Positions 1 through 10,582 of a stretch of DNA of 64,000 nucleotides are shown here, one piece after another. This DNA comes from Pseudorhodobacter wandonensis. GTDB taxonomy: Bacteria > Pseudomonadota > Alphaproteobacteria > Rhodobacterales > Rhodobacteraceae. The notes beneath the pieces were generated by a model. It ran no database searches. It was given only the letters and a program-made list of their open reading frames with translations, and was not told the origin of the DNA. The translations under genes and the position numbers were made by a program. The stretch covers positions 486,525 to 550,524 of the forward strand of contig NZ_LGHT01000044.1 of NCBI RefSeq assembly GCF_001202035.1, in the 5' to 3' direction. Every line of letters begins with the position of its first letter. The stretch's first letter is position 1.

Positions 1-210
1 ATGCCGACGTCCAAGCTGAAACTGTTTGATTGGAACCCTTTGTTTCACACAATCGACCAAGGGCGCGGGTTTATCTTTTTGAATTATCACCCGCATTACA
101 GCAATTACATGTACCCGCTAAAGGTGACGTTTGTGATCCTTATCATCGGCTTGATCGCCGAAAACTTTACCCGCAAACATGCGTCCCTTAGCTGGGGGGC
201 CAAGCATTAG
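1..210 (+). CDS. C-terminal part of an unrecognised membrane protein
   Basis: An open frame runs from the first base of the window to a stop at 208-210. It begins with ATG, but the frame is open at the edge, so this may be only the last 69 residues of a longer protein. It has one clear hydrophobic segment (about residues 41-54, rich in Val, Ile and Leu) followed by a short basic and polar tail. I do not recognise a family. It ends seven bases before the stop of the convergent rmuC gene, so the two genes share almost no intergenic space. Confidence 0.5.
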   Translation: MPTSKLKLFDWNPLFHTIDQGRGFIFLNYHPHYSNYMYPLKVTFVILIIGLIAENFTRKHASLSWGAKH

Positions 211-216
211 GGTCTG

Positions 217-1377
217 TTATTCGGCGGCGGCCTTGCCGATGCCGGGGGGTGCGGGCTCGGGTGCCAGTTCTTCAAAGTCGAAATTATCCAGCTTTGCTGC
301 GCGTTTGCCGGCCCGTTCGGCGGCAGTGCTGATGCCTTCAAGGTCGGTTCTTGCCTGATGGAAATGGGTGTTCAGTTTGTCCACGCGGCTGACAACCAGT
401 TCCACATCGCGGTGAAGCAGGCGCAAAGTGGCGCGAATTGCGCCGGCCTGTTCGCGCATCCGCGCATCCTTTAGCACCGCGCGCATCGTGTTCAGCGTGG
501 CCATGCAAGTGGTCGGTGATACGATCCAAACCTTGGCGGCAAAGCCGTCGCGCACCAGTTCGGGGAAATTGGCGTGCAGCTCGGCATAGACCGCCTCGGA
601 CGGCAAAAACAGCAACGCCCCATCGGCAGTTTCGCCCTCAAGGATGTATTTTTCCGAAATCGCCTTGATATGCGCACGCACGGAAAGGCGCATAAAGCGC
701 GCAGCCTCGGTCTGTTCGGCCGATGTGCCGGCGCGGCGCAGTGCCTCATAGGCCTCCAGCGGGAATTTGCTGTCGATAACAATCGGGCCGGGCGGGTTGG
801 GCAGGTGGATCAGGCAGTCGGCACGCTTGCCGTTGGAAAGCGTGGCCTGCATTGTATAGGCATCAGATGGCAGCGCCTTGCGCACGATGTCATTCAGCTG
901 AATTTCACCAAAGGCGCCGCGGGTTTGCTTGTTGGACAGGATGTCCTGCAACCCCAAGACATTGCCTGACAGCTTTTCAATATTGGCCTGTGCTTTGTCG
1001 ATGGTTGCCAGCCGTTGCTGCAATTCGCCAAGGCTGTGGGCGGTGCGGGTTGATGTGCCTTGCAGGCTTTCCGTCATGCCGCGTTGCACCTCGGCCAGCC
1101 GTTTTTCCATCAGTTGCAGCATGGCAGTTTGCGAATGGGCCTGGGTTTCCGACACATGGTTCAGCCCACCTGCCAGCCGTTCCTGACCTTCGGACAGGTT
1201 TTGCACACGTTGGCCCAGCCAGCCCATTTCGCGCAGCAAAGGTTCAGTTGCGCGTGCCGATTGCCCTGTCGCGCGCAGAATCAGCACGAAGAACCCCAGA
1301 ACTACAAGTGCCACCCCTGCGATGACTAACACCAGCGGGTCGTTCCAGTGATAAATCTGTCCTGCAATCTCTATCAT
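217..1377 (-). CDS. rmuC: DNA recombination protein RmuC
   Basis: RmuC-family protein of 386 residues, thought to limit DNA inversions and rearrangements, with a nuclease-like fold. Visible parts are an N-terminal membrane anchor (about residues 14-34), a long Gln/Glu/Arg-rich coiled-coil region (about 40-150) and the RmuC domain, with motifs such as [12 protein letters not shown] and [14 protein letters not shown]. Length fits the family. Its start codon overlaps the mutL stop by four bases (ATGA), so the two DNA-maintenance genes are translationally coupled. The start is fixed by this overlap and by the membrane segment immediately after it. Confidence 0.93.
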   Translation of the reverse strand: MIEIAGQIYHWNDPLVLVIAGVALVVLGFFVLILRATGQSARATEPLLREMGWLGQRVQNLSEGQERLAGGLNHVSETQAHSQTAMLQLMEKRLAEVQRGMTESLQGTSTRTAHSLGELQQRLATIDKAQANIEKLSGNVLGLQDILSNKQTRGAFGEIQLNDIVRKALPSDAYTMQATLSNGKRADCLIHLPNPPGPIVIDSKFPLEAYEALRRAGTSAEQTEAARFMRLSVRAHIKAISEKYILEGETADGALLFLPSEAVYAELHANFPELVRDGFAAKVWIVSPTTCMATLNTMRAVLKDARMREQAGAIRATLRLLHRDVELVVSRVDKLNTHFHQARTDLEGISTAAERAGKRAAKLDNFDFEELAPEPAPPGIGKAAAE

Positions 1378-3209
1378 CGGCGGCCAAACAGCTTTTCAAT
1401 ATCGGCCAGTTTCAGCTCGACATAGGTCGGACGGCCATGGTTGCATTGACCGGAAAGCGGCGTCGCCTCCATCTCGCGCAGCAGCGCATTCATTTCCTCG
1501 GCCCGCATTTGGCGACCTGATCGGATGGACCCGTGGCAGGCCATGCGTGACAAAACCGCGTCCATGCGGGCCTGCAGCCGGTCGGATGTGCCAAGGTCGG
1601 CAAGGTCATCCAGAATATCGCGCAACAGGGCAGTTGCATTCACGCGGCCCAATATTGCCGGGGTTTCGCGCACCGCAATCGCTGTGCCGCCAAAGGCCTC
1701 AATCACCAGACCAAGCTGTGCAAGTTCCGGGGCTGCGTCCAGCAAGTGGGCGGTGTCTGCGGCAGAAAGCTCAATGATTTCAGGGATAAGCAAGGCCTGG
1801 GCGGTAATGCCACTGGCATCGCGCTGGGCCTTCAGCCGCTCATAGACCAGCCGTTCATGCGCGGCGTGTTGGTCTACAATCACCATGCCATCGGCGGTTT
1901 GGGCGATGATATAGTTTTCATGCACCTGTGCGCGGGCGGCCCCCAAAGGGTGGGCGGTGTCGGCCTGCGCGATGTCTTGCGCCTCTATCCGCGCGGTCGG
2001 GGCCTCGGCGAAACCCATGTTCGGGGTGGGGGCCTGAAAGGCATAGGCGCTGGAAATCGCACCAGACGATGGCCTGTCCATTTGGTAGACGCGCGGCGGT
2101 TGGCCGGGTTCCGGCTGAAACGCGCCCAAGGTTTCGGCGCCAACGGTCGAGGACGCACGATGCCCGGCCTCGGCCAGTGCATGGCGCAGGGTGGAAACAA
2201 TCAGCGCGCGGGCAAGGGCGGGGTCGCGAAAGCGCACTTCGGATTTCGCTGGGTGGACGTTCACGTCAACGCTTTGCGGATCGCATTCGATGTTCAGCAC
2301 CGCAGCGGGGTGGCGATCACGGCTGAGCACATCCATATAGGCCGCGCGCAAGGCGCCAAACAGCGCGCGATCTTGCACGGGGCGGCCATTCACAAACAGA
2401 TATTGCGCCGCCGATGACCCGCGCGAATAGGTGGGCAGGGCGGCATAGCCAACCAGCCGCAACCCCTCACGGCGATGGTCAATGGCCAAGGCGTTATCAG
2501 CAAAATCGCGGCCAAGAACCGAGGTGACACGCCCGTGCAGCGCATCAAAAAAGTCGCCCGTTACGGGATCGGCGCGAAACATCACCCGCGTGTCGCCGTT
2601 TGAGACGTCACGCAGGGTAAAGCCAACCTCGGGTTCGGCCAGTGCCAGCCGTTTGATCACCTCGGCAATCGCCATCGATTCGGCACGGTCCGAGCGCATA
2701 AATTTCAGCCGCGCAGGGGTGGCGTAGAACAGGTCGCGCAGCTCGACCACGGTGCCTTGTGACAGCGGGCTGGGGCGCACGGGGTCCATGCGGCCACCGG
2801 AAACCGCGATCATCATGCCGTCACCGCCTTCGGGGCGGGAACTGATGGTCAGCCGCCCGACCGCACCCAGCGAGGGCAGCGCCTCGCCGCGAAAGCCGAA
2901 GGAATGGATGTTCAGCAGGTCAGAGCCGTCGATTTTTGACGTGGCATGGCGGGAAAGCGCCAGCGGCAGATCTTCGGCCGTCATTCCGCAGCCATCATCT
3001 GTCACGCGAATCAGGGTTTTGCCGCCATCGGCATAGTCGATGCTGATCCGGCGAGCGCCTGCATCCAGCGCGTTTTCAACCAGCTCTTTCACCGCCGAGG
3101 CAGGCCGTTCAACCACTTCACCCGCAGCAATGCGGTTGATGGCGGATTCGTCCAACTGGCGGATGATCGGGCGCGCAGGGGCGTGTATGTTGGGGCTGGC
3201 GGTGTTCAT
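1374..3209 (-). CDS. mutL: DNA mismatch repair protein MutL
   Basis: MutL of 611 residues, the ATPase that links mismatch recognition by MutS to strand removal. The GHKL ATPase motifs are intact near the N-terminus: [25 protein letters not shown] and [13 protein letters not shown]. The C-terminal dimerisation domain contains [12 protein letters not shown] (around residues 441-452), which fits the DQHA(X)2E(X)4E nicking-endonuclease signature. This MutL is therefore expected to nick DNA itself, as in bacteria without MutH. The linker (about 350-420) is variable and Ala/Pro-rich. The gene lies upstream of rmuC in the same operon. Confidence 0.96.
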   Translation of the reverse strand: MNTASPNIHAPARPIIRQLDESAINRIAAGEVVERPASAVKELVENALDAGARRISIDYADGGKTLIRVTDDGCGMTAEDLPLALSRHATSKIDGSDLLNIHSFGFRGEALPSLGAVGRLTISSRPEGGDGMMIAVSGGRMDPVRPSPLSQGTVVELRDLFYATPARLKFMRSDRAESMAIAEVIKRLALAEPEVGFTLRDVSNGDTRVMFRADPVTGDFFDALHGRVTSVLGRDFADNALAIDHRREGLRLVGYAALPTYSRGSSAAQYLFVNGRPVQDRALFGALRAAYMDVLSRDRHPAAVLNIECDPQSVDVNVHPAKSEVRFRDPALARALIVSTLRHALAEAGHRASSTVGAETLGAFQPEPGQPPRVYQMDRPSSGAISSAYAFQAPTPNMGFAEAPTARIEAQDIAQADTAHPLGAARAQVHENYIIAQTADGMVIVDQHAAHERLVYERLKAQRDASGITAQALLIPEIIELSAADTAHLLDAAPELAQLGLVIEAFGGTAIAVRETPAILGRVNATALLRDILDDLADLGTSDRLQARMDAVLSRMACHGSIRSGRQMRAEEMNALLREMEATPLSGQCNHGRPTYVELKLADIEKLFGRR

Positions 3210-3281
3210 ACCACCATTTCTAGCATGGCAGCGGCAGTCTTGCCACCATGCCAGCGCAGTTATCCACTGTTTTGAACGCCT

Positions 3282-4589
3282 CTACGGCTTGGGCAACCCT
3301 TCGGGCTGGCCGACCACGACGAAATGCAAATCATCGGGCTTCAGCAACCGTTTCGCGATTTTGGCGATGTCTTCCAGTGTTACCGCCTCAATTTTGGCAT
3401 TGCGGGTTTGGGCGTAGTCAATCGGCAAGCCATCGGCCTGCATGCCAACCAGAATCCGCGCAATCCGCGCGTTGCCGTCAAACCGCAGCGGGTACGAGCC
3501 GGTCAGATAGGTTTTGGTTTTGGCCAGTTCCTCGGCTGTGACGCCATTGTCATAGAGCCGCTTCCATTCGGCGCGCACAATATCAATGGCTTGCGCTGTG
3601 GTGGCATTGGCGCTGGAAAACTGACCGACCATCAGTTCGGCGTAATCTTGCGGCACCAGATAGCTGCCGATGCCATAGGTCAGTCCGCGCTTGTCGCGCA
3701 CTTCGGTCATTAAACGCGCTGTAAAGCGCCCGCCGCCCAGAATTTCGTTCAGGATATAGGCTGCGAAAAACTCGGGGTCGTCGCGCTTAATGCCTTGATG
3801 GCCAAAGTAAATGACCGATTGCGGGCTGGGAAAATCAACCACGGTAACACCGGGTTTCAGGTGCCATTCGGCCCGTTTGGGCAAAGGCGCACCTTTGGCG
3901 GGCAAGCCCCCCAAAAGCGTATCAAGCAAGGCACCAAGCTGGGCTGCGTCAATATCGCCGGTTGCCGCCACATACACGCGGTCACGGCTGATCGCGCCTT
4001 TAAAGGCCTCCTCGATATCGGCGCGACTCAGGCCGGCCACGCTCATTTCATTGCCATCGCCGTTGCTGCCATAGGGATGGTTGCCAAAGGCAAGCTGGTC
4101 AAAGCTGTTGGCGGCAATCGCCTCGGGGCTTTTCAGATTGGCGCGGATGCCGGACAAAACCTGGCCGCGCACACGTTCCACCGCATCGGCGTCAAAGCGC
4201 GGCTCGGTGATCGCGAGGCGCAGCAAATCAACCGCCTGATCGCGATTCTCGGTTAGAAACTGCGCCGAAATGCTGACGCTATCGGTGCCCGAGCTAAAGC
4301 CGAAATGGGCCGCAAGCGCATCGCGGGCGTTGGCAAAGGCCTGCGCATCCAGATCGCCGGCGCCTTCCTCTAGCAAGGCGGTCATCAGGTTCACGCCGCC
4401 GCGCTGCTCGGCCGGGTCAAGCGAGGTGCCGCCGCGAAACTGGATTTCCAGCGCGGTAAACGGGATTTCATGGTCTTCGACCAGCCAGGCGGTGATACCA
4501 CCGGGCGAGGTAACCTTTTGGATCGGCAGTTCTGCATGCGCGGGCAAGGCAAAGGCCACCAGCGCAGCAACGAAAAGGCGTTTTATCAT
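3282..4589 (-). CDS. M16 family peptidase, non-catalytic subunit
   Basis: Pitrilysin-type protein of 435 residues with a signal peptide (hydrophobic core at residues 5-17, likely cleavage after AHA). At the position of the HxxEH zinc motif the sequence reads LMTALLEEG, so zinc-binding residues are missing. The C-terminal half keeps the RGLTYGIGSY segment, which corresponds to the R/Y substrate-contacting motif of partner subunits. In the family such proteins pair with a catalytic M16 subunit, and here that partner lies directly upstream with a four-base overlap. Likely a periplasmic heterodimeric peptidase; the substrate is unknown. Confidence 0.88.
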   Translation of the reverse strand: MIKRLFVAALVAFALPAHAELPIQKVTSPGGITAWLVEDHEIPFTALEIQFRGGTSLDPAEQRGGVNLMTALLEEGAGDLDAQAFANARDALAAHFGFSSGTDSVSISAQFLTENRDQAVDLLRLAITEPRFDADAVERVRGQVLSGIRANLKSPEAIAANSFDQLAFGNHPYGSNGDGNEMSVAGLSRADIEEAFKGAISRDRVYVAATGDIDAAQLGALLDTLLGGLPAKGAPLPKRAEWHLKPGVTVVDFPSPQSVIYFGHQGIKRDDPEFFAAYILNEILGGGRFTARLMTEVRDKRGLTYGIGSYLVPQDYAELMVGQFSSANATTAQAIDIVRAEWKRLYDNGVTAEELAKTKTYLTGSYPLRFDGNARIARILVGMQADGLPIDYAQTRNAKIEAVTLEDIAKIAKRLLKPDDLHFVVVGQPEGLPKP

Positions 4590-5944
4590 TGGGTTACCTC
4601 GACTTTCGGCGCGTCCGGGCGTTCTAGCCAGCCGGTGACGGCGTTGTTGCGGTTCAGGACATCGCGCGCAGCTTGCAGGACGTCTTCGGGTGTGACCGCC
4701 TGTAATATATCGGGCCAGGCCTGCACATCGGCGACCGTCAGGCCACTGGTCAAGGCGCTGCCATAGTCGCGGGCCAATCCATCCACATTGTCGCGCGCAT
4801 AAATCTCATCTGCGCGGAGCTGGCGTTTGATGCGATCAAAGGCGGTCTGGTCAACGCCGTTTTTCAGAAAATCGGCCAACACGCCATCGACAGCAGCCTC
4901 GAGATCGGCAAGCGAGGTGTCGGGGGTGGGGATGGCAACAAAGCCGAAGTCGCTGATATCAAGTGACAAACCATCATAATAGGCGCTGGTGTAAATCGCT
5001 TTGGGCGCGTCGCCGAATTGCAAGGCACGCGCCAGCAGCGAAGTTGTCGAATTGCCGCCCAGCAGCTCGGCCAGAACGGTCAGGGCCGCGGCTTTTTCTT
5101 GGGCGCCGGCGTTGCGCTCGGGGGCAAGATAGCTGCGGATAACATAGGGTTGTGCGACGCGCGGGTCGGTCATGGCCAGCCTGCGTTCGGCCAGTTGCGG
5201 CGGCTCGGTCACGCGGTGACGTTCGCCAAGGCCGGGGGTGGGGGCGATGGGGCCGTAATGGGCCTCGGCCATGGCGCGCACTTCATCTGGGTTCACGTCG
5301 CCCGCGACCACCAGCACCGCATTATTGGGCGCATAATAGGTGCGGTAGAACGACAGCGCATCCTCGCGGGTCAGGGCTTCGGCCTCATGCTTCCAGCCGA
5401 TGACGGGGGTGCCGTAGGGGTGGTTCAGATATTGCGCGGCGCGGCGCTGTTCGCCAAACAGCGCGCTTGGGTCGCTGTCGGTGCGCTGGGCGCGTTCCTC
5501 GATAATGACGGCGCGTTCGGTTGTGACGTTATCTTCGGATAGGATCAGCCCGCGCATACGGTCGGCCTCCATCGTCATCATCAGATCAAGGCGGTCGGTG
5601 GCAACACGTTGAAAATAGGCAGTATAATCGTAATAGGTAAAGGCGTTGTCGTCGCCGCCCTGTGCCTCGACCGTGGCAGAAAACGCGCCGGGGGCGACAG
5701 TTTTTGTGCCTTTGAACATCAGATGTTCCAGAAAATGCGCGATGCCCGATTTGCCGCGCGGTTCATCCGCTGACCCGATCTTGTACCACATCATATGCGT
5801 CACGACGGGCGCGCGGTGGTCTTCGATGACCACGGCCTCTAGCCCGTTTGGCAAGGTAAAGGTTGTGACCTTATCGGCAAGTGCCGGGGAAACAGAAAGC
5901 ACCCCCAAGACAATGGGAATCAACAGTTTGCGCAGCATCGGCAA
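4586..5944 (-). CDS. M16 family zinc metallopeptidase, catalytic subunit
   Basis: Pitrilysin-type peptidase of 452 residues with a signal peptide (residues 1-23, ending PALA). The inverted zinc motif HFLEH is present at residues 70-74, with the distal glutamate region TTERAVIIEERAQ about 70 residues later, so this subunit should bind zinc and cleave peptides. Its stop overlaps the start of the inactive M16 partner (ATGA), which suggests the pair is made together in the periplasm. The arrangement of an active and an inactive M16 gene next to a DUF3035 lipoprotein and lspA is common in Rhodobacteraceae. Confidence 0.92.
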   Translation of the reverse strand: MPMLRKLLIPIVLGVLSVSPALADKVTTFTLPNGLEAVVIEDHRAPVVTHMMWYKIGSADEPRGKSGIAHFLEHLMFKGTKTVAPGAFSATVEAQGGDDNAFTYYDYTAYFQRVATDRLDLMMTMEADRMRGLILSEDNVTTERAVIIEERAQRTDSDPSALFGEQRRAAQYLNHPYGTPVIGWKHEAEALTREDALSFYRTYYAPNNAVLVVAGDVNPDEVRAMAEAHYGPIAPTPGLGERHRVTEPPQLAERRLAMTDPRVAQPYVIRSYLAPERNAGAQEKAAALTVLAELLGGNSTTSLLARALQFGDAPKAIYTSAYYDGLSLDISDFGFVAIPTPDTSLADLEAAVDGVLADFLKNGVDQTAFDRIKRQLRADEIYARDNVDGLARDYGSALTSGLTVADVQAWPDILQAVTPEDVLQAARDVLNRNNAVTGWLERPDAPKVEVTQ

Positions 5945-6035
5945 TCCTCCGTTCGGCGTACCGGCCTACACCTAAGCGCAGCAACCGCAGGGTCAAGCCT
6001 TCAAAGCACAATGGGGGCCGTTGTTAACGCAGGTT

Positions 6036-6563
6036 TTACTCATCCGCCTTGGCAGGTGGGGCCGAAACGGTACGCACACCGCGGTTGCGCCATCTTTCCA
6101 GTTCAGCATGCTGATCAAGCGACTGTTTTGCATAGGCTTTGAAATAGACGTTCACGCTGAACAGGCGTTCCAGCAGTCGGCCATCGTTATCGCGGCGGTA
6201 TTGCAGATCGTCGGCGGCCAGCTCTGGCCGGATCGAGGCCGAACGGCCATACCGTGCGGCATGGTTCACAAGCGCAGAATCACCTGCCGGAATACCTGTG
6301 CCATCACGCAGACGGCCACCAAGCGCCAGGGCGATGTCGGCCTCGGGGGTTGGGTCGGTCAGGTTGGTGCCGCCAAGCGTTGGTTCTGGCAAAGCTTTCA
6401 AATCGGTGGGCATTTGCAGTGGTTTTGTGGGCAAAATCGCGAATTCATCTGGCCCGTCACCCGAAGCGTGCAAATGCATCAGCTGCGGAGTGTCGCCAGA
6501 ACAGGCGGCAAGCGTTAGCATCGTCGCTGTTGCGAGAGCCAATACCCCTTTTCCTGCAAGCAT
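6036..6563 (-). CDS. DUF3035 family lipoprotein
   Basis: Protein of 175 residues from the chosen start. An upstream in-frame ATG at 6578 is possible, but AAGGAGG sits six bases before the ATG at 6563 and that start gives a clean signal peptide ending in the lipobox LAAC. The mature part contains the proline-rich stretch DEFAILPTKPLQMPTDLKAL typical of DUF3035 proteins, and an Arg/Asp-rich C-terminus. Function is unknown. It follows lspA, the enzyme that would process it, and precedes the M16 pair, so a role in cell-envelope biology is likely but unproven. Confidence 0.82.
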   Translation of the reverse strand: MLAGKGVLALATATMLTLAACSGDTPQLMHLHASGDGPDEFAILPTKPLQMPTDLKALPEPTLGGTNLTDPTPEADIALALGGRLRDGTGIPAGDSALVNHAARYGRSASIRPELAADDLQYRRDNDGRLLERLFSVNVYFKAYAKQSLDQHAELERWRNRGVRTVSAPPAKADE

Positions 6564-6616
6564 TTCCGCCTCCTTCAAATCATTCGAACCCTGTTTAGCC
6601 GAAACTTATCGGCACG

Positions 6617-7099
6617 TCACGGGGTCTTTCGCGTCTTTGTCTTGCCATCGGCCGCGAAAAACACCAAGCCCGCCGCGCCGGCAAAGATCGCAATGTCGGC
6701 TACATTGAATGCATAGGGGTTTTCAAAGCCGCAGCAAGACATATTCAGAAAATCGGCCACTGCGCCGTAAACAACGCGGTCAATTACATTGCCCAATGCC
6801 CCGCCAATCAGCACCCCGGCCGAGATTTGTGCCAGTTTGGGTTGCGTTGCCCGCGCCATCCACCGCCAGACCCAAGCGGTAATTGCCAGCGACACGGCGA
6901 TCAGCACCCAGCGCATCGCATCAGCATTATGCGAAAACAGGCCAAAGTTGACGCCCGTGTTCCACGCCATGCGAAAGGCCAGGTAGGGCGGCCAAATATC
7001 CAGATGCCCGATTTCACGCAGGTTCAGGCCAAAGACCACGGCCAGTTTGCTGGCCTGATCCAAAGCGAAAACGATAAGGGCCGCCCAGAACATCCGCAT
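6617..7099 (-). CDS. lspA: Lipoprotein signal peptidase LspA
   Basis: Signal peptidase II of about 160 residues. It cleaves prolipoprotein signal peptides at the inner membrane. The family motifs are present: ALDQASK near the N-terminus, AWNTGVNFGLF, GNVIDRVVYGAVADFL with the first catalytic Asp region, and AFNVADIAI with the second. Four hydrophobic segments are visible. The longer reading frame starts inside purH; I chose the ATG at 7099 because it begins the first membrane helix (MRMFWAALIVF) and lies one base after the purH stop. The gene probably forms an operon with purH. Confidence 0.93.
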   Translation of the reverse strand: MRMFWAALIVFALDQASKLAVVFGLNLREIGHLDIWPPYLAFRMAWNTGVNFGLFSHNADAMRWVLIAVSLAITAWVWRWMARATQPKLAQISAGVLIGGALGNVIDRVVYGAVADFLNMSCCGFENPYAFNVADIAIFAGAAGLVFFAADGKTKTRKTP

Positions 7100-7100
7100 C

Positions 7101-8720
7101 TTAGTGCCGGAAATGCCGCTGACCGGTGAACACCATCGCAAGGCCCGCTGCATCGGCTGCTGCAATCACCTCATCATCGCGCATCGATCCGCCGGGTTGG
7201 ATAATCGCCGTTGCCCCGGCCTCGGCTGCTGTAATCAATCCGTCGGCAAAGGGGAAAAACGCATCCGACGCCACAACCGACCCGATGGTCAGCGGGTTGG
7301 GCAGGCCCATAGCCTCGGCCATATCTTGCGCCTTGCGGGCGGCGATGCGGGTACTGTCAACGCGGCTCATCTGGCCTGCGCCCACGCCCACGGTCGCGCC
7401 GTCTTTGACATAGATAATCGCGTTGGATTTGACATGCTTTGCCACAGTCCAAGCCATCAGCAAATCGCGCATCTCGGCATCGGTTGGCGCGCGTTTTGTC
7501 ACCACGCGCAGATCATCCAGCGTTACATTGGCGGCGTCACGGTCTTGTACCAAGAACCCACCAGCGACCTGACGATAGGCAAGGCCAAGGGTCGAGGCAT
7601 CCGGCAAAGTGCCGGTGGTCAGCAAGCGCAGGTTTTTCTTGGACGCAAACACCGCGCGGGCAGCTTCATCCGCGTCGGGGGCGATGACGACTTCGGTGAA
7701 TATTTCCACAATCTTTTCGGCTGTCGGGCCGTCAAGCGTCTGGTTCAGCGCGATAATCCCGCCAAAGGCCGAGGTGCGGTCGCAATCAAAGGCGCGGGCA
7801 TAGGCCTCAGCCAGTGTTGCACCCATTGCCACGCCGCAGGGGTTCGCGTGTTTGATAATCGCGCAAGCTGGCCCTTTGCCCGCAAATTCGGCAACCAGTT
7901 CAAACGCGGCGTCTGTATCGTTGATGTTGTTATAGGACAGCTCTTTGCCCTGCCATTGCTTGGCGGTTGCCACACCGGCGCGGCCTGTGCCATCGGTGTA
8001 AAAGGCCGCGGCCTGATGCGGGTTTTCGCCGTAGCGCAGGGTTTGCGCCAAGGTGCCTGCAAAGGCACGGCGGCGGGGGGCTGCAATATCCAAAGCTCCG
8101 GCCATCCAGTTGGAAACAGCCGCATCATAGGCTGCCGTGCGCCCATAGGCGATTTGCGACAGGCGCTGACGGAATGCATAGGTGGTGTTGCCGTTATTGG
8201 CATCCAGTTCGGCCAGCAAGGCGCTGTAATCTTCGGGGTCGGTGACCACGCTGACAAAGGCATGGTTTTTCGACGCCGCGCGGATCATCGCTGGGCCGCC
8301 AATATCAATATTCTCGATACAGGTGTCATAATCGGCACCTTTGGCCACTGTCGCCTCAAACGGATACAGGTTCACAACCAGCAGGTCGATCGGCGCAATG
8401 CCATGGGTTTCCATCGCCGCCTGGTGGTCGGCATTGTCACGCAGGGCAAGCAAGCCACCGTGAACCATAGGGTGCAGGGTTTTCACCCGCCCGTCCATCA
8501 TTTCGGGAAAGCCGGTTACATCGGCCACATCGCGCACCACCAGACCTGCATCGCGCAGCGCAGCGGCAGAGCCGCCGGTAGACAGCAATTCAACCCCGTG
8601 GGCCGCCAGCGCCTTGGCCAGATCAATCAGCCCTGTCTTATCAGAAACAGACAAAAGCGCGCGTTTAACGGGGGCAAGATTGGGGGCAGTTGTGGCGGGC
8701 ATATCGGCGGGCATGGGCAA
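7101..8720 (-). CDS. purH: Bifunctional AICAR formyltransferase / IMP cyclohydrolase
   Basis: PurH of 539 residues carries out the last two steps of purine synthesis, formylation of AICAR and closure to IMP. The N-terminal MGS-like cyclohydrolase domain is recognisable by [17 protein letters not shown] and STGG. The C-terminal transformylase domain carries the catalytic Lys-His pair in [13 protein letters not shown] and the [17 protein letters not shown] segment ([12 protein letters not shown]). Length matches the family. The first several residues (Met/Pro/Ala-rich) may be an over-extended start, as a second ATG lies a few codons downstream. lspA follows immediately. Confidence 0.97.
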   Translation of the reverse strand: MPMPADMPATTAPNLAPVKRALLSVSDKTGLIDLAKALAAHGVELLSTGGSAAALRDAGLVVRDVADVTGFPEMMDGRVKTLHPMVHGGLLALRDNADHQAAMETHGIAPIDLLVVNLYPFEATVAKGADYDTCIENIDIGGPAMIRAASKNHAFVSVVTDPEDYSALLAELDANNGNTTYAFRQRLSQIAYGRTAAYDAAVSNWMAGALDIAAPRRRAFAGTLAQTLRYGENPHQAAAFYTDGTGRAGVATAKQWQGKELSYNNINDTDAAFELVAEFAGKGPACAIIKHANPCGVAMGATLAEAYARAFDCDRTSAFGGIIALNQTLDGPTAEKIVEIFTEVVIAPDADEAARAVFASKKNLRLLTTGTLPDASTLGLAYRQVAGGFLVQDRDAANVTLDDLRVVTKRAPTDAEMRDLLMAWTVAKHVKSNAIIYVKDGATVGVGAGQMSRVDSTRIAARKAQDMAEAMGLPNPLTIGSVVASDAFFPFADGLITAAEAGATAIIQPGGSMRDDEVIAAADAAGLAMVFTGQRHFRH

Positions 8721-8741
8721 ATACCTTTGGGCAGCTTGGGG

Positions 8742-10478
8742 TCAGGACTTAATCGGGAACTCGTCTTGTTCCAGATCGCGGATGGCCAGCGGAGTATCCT
8801 GTGCTTTGGCCAAGGTCCAGCCAATCACGGCATCATAGTCGGCAACATCGCCAGAAAGGACGATTTGTTTCGACGCGCGCGGGGTCAAACGGCCTTTTTC
8901 AAGGTAAACCGAGGGTTCCAGCGACAGGCCTTTTGCCCCTGTATGGCGGAAAATCCAGATCTCGCCGCTTTTCAGCGCCAATGACACGGCATTTCCGCCC
9001 ATGTCGATTGCAGCATCAACATCGGGGTGCAGGTGAAAGCGGATAGAGAAACGAATCGGTGCATTCGCACTGCGCCGCATAACCGCAGCGACGCGCGCAC
9101 GGTCTTGGTCCGAGATGGCGCTCAGCTCATCCTGCCCGCCGATATGGCGGCCATCATGCGACAGCAGCAGCAGGCGTGAATGGGTCAGCCCGTGCGTGGC
9201 AACCCAGCCATCATGGGCAAGGCGCAAGGCATGGCCTTCGGCGGTTTCGCTGGGGCGGGTTTGGGTAACATGGGCGCGGTCGGCCATGATTTCGGTTTTG
9301 CCAAGGGTCAGACGGCTGGAGGAATAGCCCTGCAGCGTCAAAGTGGAATGGCTGGGTGTGGCACGGCCCGCGCGGTACCATTCGGCACCAAAGGGCGCGC
9401 CCGACCCGCAGTTCACAATAACCGGCCTGCGCCCCGAGGTCATCTCGAACGCAAGGGTCGAGGCATGGGCCGAGGCACCCGCCGCCGCGCCCGGCGGGTC
9501 TGCGGCATCAATGATTATGGATGTCCGTGCCGCGGCCAGCCGTAAATACCCCATCGCAGGGCCATTGCCCGCCGCTGCGCGAATGTTTGACGCCGCAAGC
9601 GCGTGATCCAGCCGCCCTTCCAACCCGCGCCCGCCACCGTGAAACCGCGCAAGCGACCCATCTGCATGGCGCAGGCTGCGTAGGGTGGGGGCAATGCGTT
9701 CAATCGCGGCGCGATGGGCCTGGGGCACGGTTTGACCCGCCTCGCCAAGGGCTTTTGCAGCCCAAGTCAGCAAGGTGAAGACCTCGAGCAGCTCTTCGGG
9801 GTTGCGGGTAGGCAGCCCGCCATGATCATCGATTTCCGAATCGCATTCCTGCGCCAATTCCATCACGGCAGGGGCAACCAATTGGTCCATTCCGGTCAGC
9901 GCAACACCTGCGCAAATCAAGCCGGTCAGGGCCTCAAACCGCGGCAAACCGGTTTCAGCGGCCTGCCAGCGGCGCGACAGAAACACGGTCTGCGCCGACA
10001 AGGCCTTGAAGAAAAGCGCGCTGTCCTCTGGCCCGCGGCCGTGCAGCAAGAAAACCGCGTGGTTGATCCAGCGGATCACCCGACGGCCGGTTAGATCGGG
10101 CGTCCAGCCCGGCCCCTTGCCCTTGCCGAATTGGGCAATCCAGACCCAGGTCCAGCTTTGCGCCCGCGCGCGGGCGATCGGGTCACCAACGGCGGCAAGA
10201 TCATCAAGCCAGGCAAAGCCATGCGCCTCGACCCAGAAATCAGCCGATTTGGTAGGGGCATCCCATAGCGATTGGCCCGGTGCCTCAACCAAACGGCCTG
10301 CAAACATGAAATTGCCGGCGGTCAGTTGCTTGCCACGTGCGAACATGCCGATGCTGCGCGGTTCGGGCTGTATAGCGAATCCCGTTGCGGCACGGCTGCG
10401 CTGTGCCCGCCAAGCTGCCAGCCTGTTCTGCAAACGCGTCATCCGCGCCGCGAACCCATTTTTACCGGGGTTAGCCAA
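8742..10478 (-). CDS. Heparinase II/III family protein
   Basis: Protein of 578 residues resembling the heparinase II/III family: an alpha-helical N-terminal half with many Trp residues and a C-terminal beta-rich half containing VNCGSGAPFGAEWYRAGRATPSHST, of which the GRATPSHST part matches the conserved active-site-like loop of these lyases. No clear signal peptide. In Rhodobacteraceae this gene sits conservatively between purH and rsmB, so it is more likely a house enzyme acting on an envelope polysaccharide than a true heparin lyase. Substrate unknown. Confidence 0.85.
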   Translation of the reverse strand: MANPGKNGFAARMTRLQNRLAAWRAQRSRAATGFAIQPEPRSIGMFARGKQLTAGNFMFAGRLVEAPGQSLWDAPTKSADFWVEAHGFAWLDDLAAVGDPIARARAQSWTWVWIAQFGKGKGPGWTPDLTGRRVIRWINHAVFLLHGRGPEDSALFFKALSAQTVFLSRRWQAAETGLPRFEALTGLICAGVALTGMDQLVAPAVMELAQECDSEIDDHGGLPTRNPEELLEVFTLLTWAAKALGEAGQTVPQAHRAAIERIAPTLRSLRHADGSLARFHGGGRGLEGRLDHALAASNIRAAAGNGPAMGYLRLAAARTSIIIDAADPPGAAAGASAHASTLAFEMTSGRRPVIVNCGSGAPFGAEWYRAGRATPSHSTLTLQGYSSSRLTLGKTEIMADRAHVTQTRPSETAEGHALRLAHDGWVATHGLTHSRLLLLSHDGRHIGGQDELSAISDQDRARVAAVMRRSANAPIRFSIRFHLHPDVDAAIDMGGNAVSLALKSGEIWIFRHTGAKGLSLEPSVYLEKGRLTPRASKQIVLSGDVADYDAVIGWTLAKAQDTPLAIRDLEQDEFPIKS

Positions 10479-10582
10479 GGTGCCTCATCATAGCTGCCAC
10501 TCAATTCTGCGCCCGTTCGGGGGTCTGCTTATGGGCGACCATAGCGGCGCAGGCCCGCGCTGTCACCGTCAATTGAACGTCG

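Noticed and set aside
7104..8984. Plus-strand open frame of 626 codons opposite purH
   Set aside because: It is antisense to a complete purH; long antisense frames are common in GC-rich coding DNA and the product has no recognisable domain.
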